Source: RGIG1681 sp045650505 (GTDB taxonomy: Bacteria > Bacillota > Clostridia > Christensenellales > UBA1242). Taken from it: a DNA stretch of 12,032 nt. The DNA is taken from contig JAZRRE010000005.1 of assembly GCA_045650505.1 (NCBI GenBank), positions 1 to 12,032 of the forward strand, written 5' to 3'. The notes beneath the pieces were generated by a model. The model worked only from the letters and a program-made list of their open reading frames with translations, was not told the origin of the DNA and did no database searches. Made by a program: the position numbers and the translations under genes. Positions 12,031 through 12,032 of this stretch are shown here, piece after piece (positions within the stretch are counted from its first letter, which is position 1; every line of letters begins with the position of its first letter).

Positions 12031-12032
12031 TC

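Overview
This window looks like chromosomal sequence from an AT-rich, low-GC Gram-positive bacterium (Bacillota), probably an uncultured host- or gut-associated lineage. That placement is inferred from the base composition, AGGAGG-type ribosome sites, sigma-A-like TTGACA/TATAAT promoters, many compact intrinsic terminators, meso-diaminopimelate (cell wall) synthesis genes, and an archaeal/eukaryotic-type prolyl-tRNA synthetase beside an unusually short alanyl-tRNA synthetase. All 13 protein genes called here end in TAA. I see no CRISPR array, insertion sequence or prophage structural gene.

Layout. 1-540: tRNA-Gly(GCC) and tRNA-Cys(GCA), then a decayed tRNA-Cys copy with its own terminator. 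541-1038: a dCMP deaminase resembling the eukaryotic/T4 type. 1172-1507: tRNA-Leu(UAA) followed by a tandem repeat of its 3' end, terminator and a second hairpin. 1517-2071 (minus): a four-helix membrane protein of unknown function. 2216-3447: a two-gene unit of a possible GNAT-like protein and a CYTH-domain phosphohydrolase/cyclase-like protein. 3528-5352: dapA and ddh, overlapping, giving a short route to meso-diaminopimelate and lysine. 5386-6016: two divergently transcribed, similar small membrane proteins. 6165-9418: the alaS-proS operon. 9452-10498 (minus): a complete tyrosine recombinase, apparently expressed from a leaderless mRNA. 10605-11390: a protein whose first ~107 residues look like the tRNA-binding arm of seryl-tRNA synthetase, with no catalytic domain. 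11430-11996 (minus): a single-pass membrane protein with a long charged tail.

Most of the window is about translation (three tRNAs, two tRNA synthetases, one synthetase-arm-like protein), with lysine/cell wall and nucleotide metabolism as secondary themes. The most unusual items are the orphan SerRS-arm-like protein, the AlaRS that lacks its C-terminal domain, the repeated tRNA tail plus terminator modules after tRNA-Cys and tRNA-Leu, and the divergent pair of small membrane proteins. Functions rest on motif recognition only; no database search was possible.
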